25,408 nucleotides of DNA from assembly GCA_964425595.1 (NCBI GenBank), contig CAYRMW010000036.1:1-25408 (forward strand). Reading direction: 5' to 3'. How positions within the stretch are numbered: the stretch's first letter is position 1; each line of letters begins with the position of its first letter. Shown piece by piece: positions 23,280 to 25,408 of this stretch. Below the pieces are notes generated by a model. It worked only from the letters and a program-made list of their open reading frames with translations. It was not told the origin of the DNA and did no database searches. This DNA comes from Caccovicinus sp964425595. GTDB taxonomy: Bacteria > Bacillota > Clostridia > Lachnospirales > Lachnospiraceae. The translations under genes were made by a program, and so were the position numbers.

Positions 23280-23622
23280 GCTGTTTTGCTGGTAACCTAT
23301 TTTTCTCTCCCCAGTCACACGTACTGTCTAAAATAGGAATCAGTGACTTTCCACGCTCCGTCAGGCTGTATTCTACTTTTGGTGGGATTTGTGGATATTC
23401 CTCCCGATGGACAAGCCCGTCTGCCTCTAATTCCTTCAGGGTCGTACTCAGCGTTTTGTAGGAAATGGTTTTGATGTACTTTTTCAACTCATTAAAACGC
23501 ACAACCTGAAAGCCCATCAAGGCGTACAGGATGAACATTTTGTATTTCCCCTGTATCAGGGACATGGTGTAGTTAAATCCGGTTTCTTCTAAATTTGCGT
23601 CTTTGATGCACTCCATACTCAT
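23275..23622 (-). CDS. HxlR family transcriptional regulator
   Basis: A 115-residue winged-helix regulator of the HxlR (DUF24, MarR-like) family, which usually senses aldehydes, quinones or redox state through cysteines. The pattern is clear: IQGKYKMFILYALM (helix 1), RFNELKKYIKTISYKTLSTTLKELEADGLVHREEYPQIPP (recognition helix and wing, split across about 42-82), and VEYSLTERGKSLIPIL. Cys5 is at the N-terminal position that is often the sensor in this family; a second Cys lies in STCDWGEKNR. It is divergent from a flavin reductase operon, which it probably represses. The last residues (RLPAKQP) may have been replaced at the junction with the RepA-like fragment. ATG with GGAG 7 nt upstream. 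Confidence 0.88.
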   Translation of the reverse strand: MSMECIKDANLEETGFNYTMSLIQGKYKMFILYALMGFQVVRFNELKKYIKTISYKTLSTTLKELEADGLVHREEYPQIPPKVEYSLTERGKSLIPILDSTCDWGEKNRLPAKQP

Positions 23623-23636
23623 TTTCGCTCTCCTAA

Positions 23637-23718
23637 AAGTAAGTATATAATTTTTATGTTAGTATCTCACTTGAATGTGCGTACTTGTTTTTCCTTTCAT
23701 TCTTGTTACGATTATAAT
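23637..23718. promoter_or_regulatory. Divergent promoter/operator region, hxlR and flavin reductase operon
   Basis: TATAAT at 23713-23718 is a perfect -10 for the plus-strand operon, with a poor -35. On the minus strand TATACT (about 23650-23645) is a good -10 for hxlR. An imperfect inverted repeat, AAGTAAGTAT beginning at 23637 and ATCTCACTT ending at 23672, overlaps the hxlR -10 and could be the HxlR operator. GTAC near 23681 resembles the half-site sequence of related regulators. Confidence 0.45.
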
Positions 23719-23768
23719 ATCAAAGGCGGATGAAGTCAATCCGCCTGTATGGAAAGGAGTCACAGTTT

Positions 23769-24341
23769 ATGGCAAAAGATTTGGGCGTGAAGCCCTACTT
23801 GTTCCCCATGCCGACCTATATGATTGGCACTTATAACGAGGATAACACCGTTGATGTGATGATGATGGCTTGGGGAGGGATTTGCGCGGAAGATATGGTC
23901 GCGCTGAATCTGGAGGCCGAGCACAAGACGGTGGCCAACTTGGAAACACGAAAAGCCTTTACCCTCGCTGTTCCCGGAACAGACACTCTGAAGGAGTCTG
24001 ATTTTCTCGGAATCGCCACTTCCAACAAGATGGCGGACAAATTTGAGCGCACCGGACTTCACGCTGTCAAAAGCGAGCGTGTTGATGCGCCTGTTATCGC
24101 CGAATACCCGCTCACATTGGAATGTGAAGTGGTGGAAATGCAGTCTCAACCCTATGGCCTGCGTGTTCTGGGGAAGATTATCAATGTGATTGCCGATGAA
24201 AAAGTTCTGGATGATGCCGGAAAAATCGATGCCGGAAAACTTCATGCCTTTACATTTGATCAAATGCAAAATGGCTACTACGCTATTGGCGAGAGGGTTG
24301 GTCAAGCATGGCACAGCGGCGCAGACCTGATGAAAAAATAA
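23769..24341 (+). CDS. Flavin reductase family protein (FMN-binding split barrel)
   Basis: A 190-residue member of the flavin reductase/flavoredoxin-like family that binds FMN and passes electrons from NAD(P)H or other donors. Typical segments include PMPTYMIGTYNEDNTVDVMMMAWGG at the start of the barrel (split over about 14-38), then FTLAVPG and the DFLGIATSNKMADKFERTGL flavin-side loop. ATG 23769 is preferred: AAAGGAG lies upstream, and the longer in-frame start at 23730 would run close to the -10 box. It is the first gene of a plus-strand operon with two further flavin-linked genes. GC content and codon usage are more moderate than in the left part of the window. Confidence 0.87.
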   Translation: MAKDLGVKPYLFPMPTYMIGTYNEDNTVDVMMMAWGGICAEDMVALNLEAEHKTVANLETRKAFTLAVPGTDTLKESDFLGIATSNKMADKFERTGLHAVKSERVDAPVIAEYPLTLECEVVEMQSQPYGLRVLGKIINVIADEKVLDDAGKIDAGKLHAFTFDQMQNGYYAIGERVGQAWHSGADLMKK

Positions 24342-24357
24342 GCGCGGGGTATGAGAG

Positions 24358-24909
24358 ATGAGTAAAAATATCGTAATCTTAAACGGCAGCCCCCGCAGAA
24401 CAGGCAACACTTCTGCCCTTGTCAAAGCATTTACGGAAGGGGCTGAGAGCGTTGGCAATACCGTAACGGAGTTCTTCTTGGACAAAATGGATATTCACGG
24501 CTGCAAGGGCTGCTTTGGCGGACACAGCAGCAAAGCATGTCCTTGCGTTCAAAAGGACGATATGGCTCAGATTTATCCCGCTGTAAAAGAATGCGATGTG
24601 GTCGTATTGGCCAGCCCGTTGTACTACTGGACGATGAGCGGACAACTCAGGACAGCCCTTGACCGCTTGTTTGCGCTTGAAGAAGGAGATGGCAATCTTC
24701 TTCTGGGAAACGGGAAATCCTCTGCCCTTTTGATGGCGGCGGAAGGACATGGTTTCGATGATGCCGTCCTGTACTACGACCATCTGATGGAGCATCTGCG
24801 ATGGAAAAACCTCGGCCATGTGCTGGCCGGAGGAAATATGAGCGTTGGCGACATCAAAGGAAAGGCAGAAATTGAACAAGCCTATGCGCTTGGAAAATCT
24901 ATTCAATAA
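24358..24909 (+). CDS. Flavodoxin-fold NAD(P)H-dependent oxidoreductase
   Basis: A 183-residue NADPH-dependent FMN reductase-like protein. The FMN phosphate loop is NGSPRRTGNTSALV (9-22), and the second FMN-contact block is VVLASPLYYWTMSGQLRTALDR (83-104 approximately). Between them lies a cysteine-rich segment (HGCKGCFGGHSSKACPCVQKDDM, split over about 47-69). Its CxxC and CxC spacing recalls iron-sulfur flavoproteins, which bind a 4Fe-4S cluster there, though the pattern is not identical. The start is 16 nt after the flavin reductase. Likely partners are the two flanking flavin reductases. Substrate unknown. Confidence 0.87.
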   Translation: MSKNIVILNGSPRRTGNTSALVKAFTEGAESVGNTVTEFFLDKMDIHGCKGCFGGHSSKACPCVQKDDMAQIYPAVKECDVVVLASPLYYWTMSGQLRTALDRLFALEEGDGNLLLGNGKSSALLMAAEGHGFDDAVLYYDHLMEHLRWKNLGHVLAGGNMSVGDIKGKAEIEQAYALGKSIQ

Positions 24910-24930
24910 TATGGAAAGGAACGAACAACA

Positions 24931-25408
24931 ATGAAACAAATTACTTTACCGAAGGCTTCTCAGATGACTTCCCCCAACCCGGTGACGGTGGTATGCACCC
25001 AAAAGCCGGACGGTTCCACCAACCTTGCTACGGTGTCCTGGTGGACTTATCTCTCCTACAATCCGAATATGATCGCCTACGCTATGGCTAAGACTTCTTA
25101 CAGCGGCGAAATGGTGCGGAACAACAAGAAAGTCATTCTGACTGTCCCCGGCGCAGAAATTGCGGACGCTGTCCTCGGCTGCGTCAGCACCACAGGGCGC
25201 AATACAGATAAAGTTGCCAAATTCAACATTGAGCTTGCCGAGGTGGAGGGCAGTTCCATCAAAATTCCTGCCCACAGCCGCGTTGCCATTGTCTGCAATC
25301 TGAAAGAGTCTCATGAGGTGGGCGACCATTATCTGTATATCTGCGATGTGGATCAGGTCTATGGGGACGAGAGCGAAAAAGCGTTGTTCGCTTGGAACGG
25401 CTATTCTC
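24931..25408 (+). CDS. Second flavin reductase-like protein, partial at window end
   Basis: From ATG 24931, 159 codons are open to the window edge with no stop, so the C-terminus is missing. The visible part (MKQITLPKASQMTSPNPVTV onward, through TNLATVSWWTYLSYNP and NKKVILTVPGAEIADAVLGC) is an FMN-binding split barrel of the flavin reductase family, distinct from the one at 23769. GGAAAGGA lies about 10 nt before the ATG, and the gap from the preceding gene is 21 nt, so it belongs to the same HxlR-divergent operon. Confidence 0.83.
   Translation, partial: MKQITLPKASQMTSPNPVTVVCTQKPDGSTNLATVSWWTYLSYNPNMIAYAMAKTSYSGEMVRNNKKVILTVPGAEIADAVLGCVSTTGRNTDKVAKFNIELAEVEGSSIKIPAHSRVAIVCNLKESHEVGDHYLYICDVDQVYGDESEKALFAWNGYS

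Overview
The window looks like chromosome from a fairly GC-rich Clostridia member, most likely Lachnospiraceae. This is inferred from Firmicutes-type Shine-Dalgarno sites and TTGACA-N17-TATAAT promoters, a clostridial-style RpoD, two lipoproteins with long Ala/Glu/Thr-rich linkers, an Opp operon encoded B-C-D-F-A, and a QueH-type epoxyqueuosine reductase. No tRNA, rRNA or CRISPR array was seen. No species can be named from the sequence alone.

Layout. (1) 1-208: a leader region with a strong leftward promoter that fires out of the window. (2) 209-6278, minus strand: a compact housekeeping run read argF, a small membrane protein, birA, mutY, a lipid kinase, rpoD, queH. argF and rpoD each have their own recognisable promoter. 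(3) 6561-10542, plus strand: a polar amino acid-type ABC importer (binding lipoprotein, permease, ATPase) followed by an AbgB-like M20 amidohydrolase. It is driven by an extended -10 promoter embedded in a perfect palindrome and closed by a two-part bidirectional terminator at 10571-10637. (4) 10650-16593, minus strand: an oligopeptide importer, oppBCDFA, with its own promoter directly after the trmH-family gene. (5) 16684-19514, minus strand: nadE and a SpoU/TrmH-family RNA methyltransferase, overlapping by 4 bp. Their promoter lies back to back with that of an Rrf2-family regulator (19722-20159, plus strand). (6) 20151-20290, minus strand: a candidate unannotated small RNA of about 140 nt, with a near-consensus promoter, three hairpins and an intrinsic terminator that touches the rrf2 stop codon. 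(7) 20431-21655, minus strand: a TIM-barrel sugar-phosphate epimerase-like protein and a cupin. (8) 21824-23280: an AT-rich scar holding a GHKL (AgrC-like) histidine kinase broken by a frameshift and a nonsense codon, plus a fragment resembling the C-terminal linker of an ICE/plasmid RepA replication protein. (9) 23275-25408: an HxlR regulator divergent from a flavin reductase, a flavodoxin-fold NAD(P)H:FMN reductase-like protein and a second flavin reductase-like protein cut by the window end.

How it fits together. Two nutrient importers, one for small amino acid derivatives with a cytoplasmic amide hydrolase and one for oligopeptides, sit between housekeeping blocks for translation quality, DNA repair and NAD synthesis. 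The right end has the look of an acquired region: lower GC, decayed genes, a replication-gene fragment and a self-contained redox cluster with its own regulator.

The strongest candidates for something undescribed are the small RNA at 20151-20290, the palindrome-controlled importer/amidohydrolase operon, and the twice-broken kinase beside the RepA remnant.
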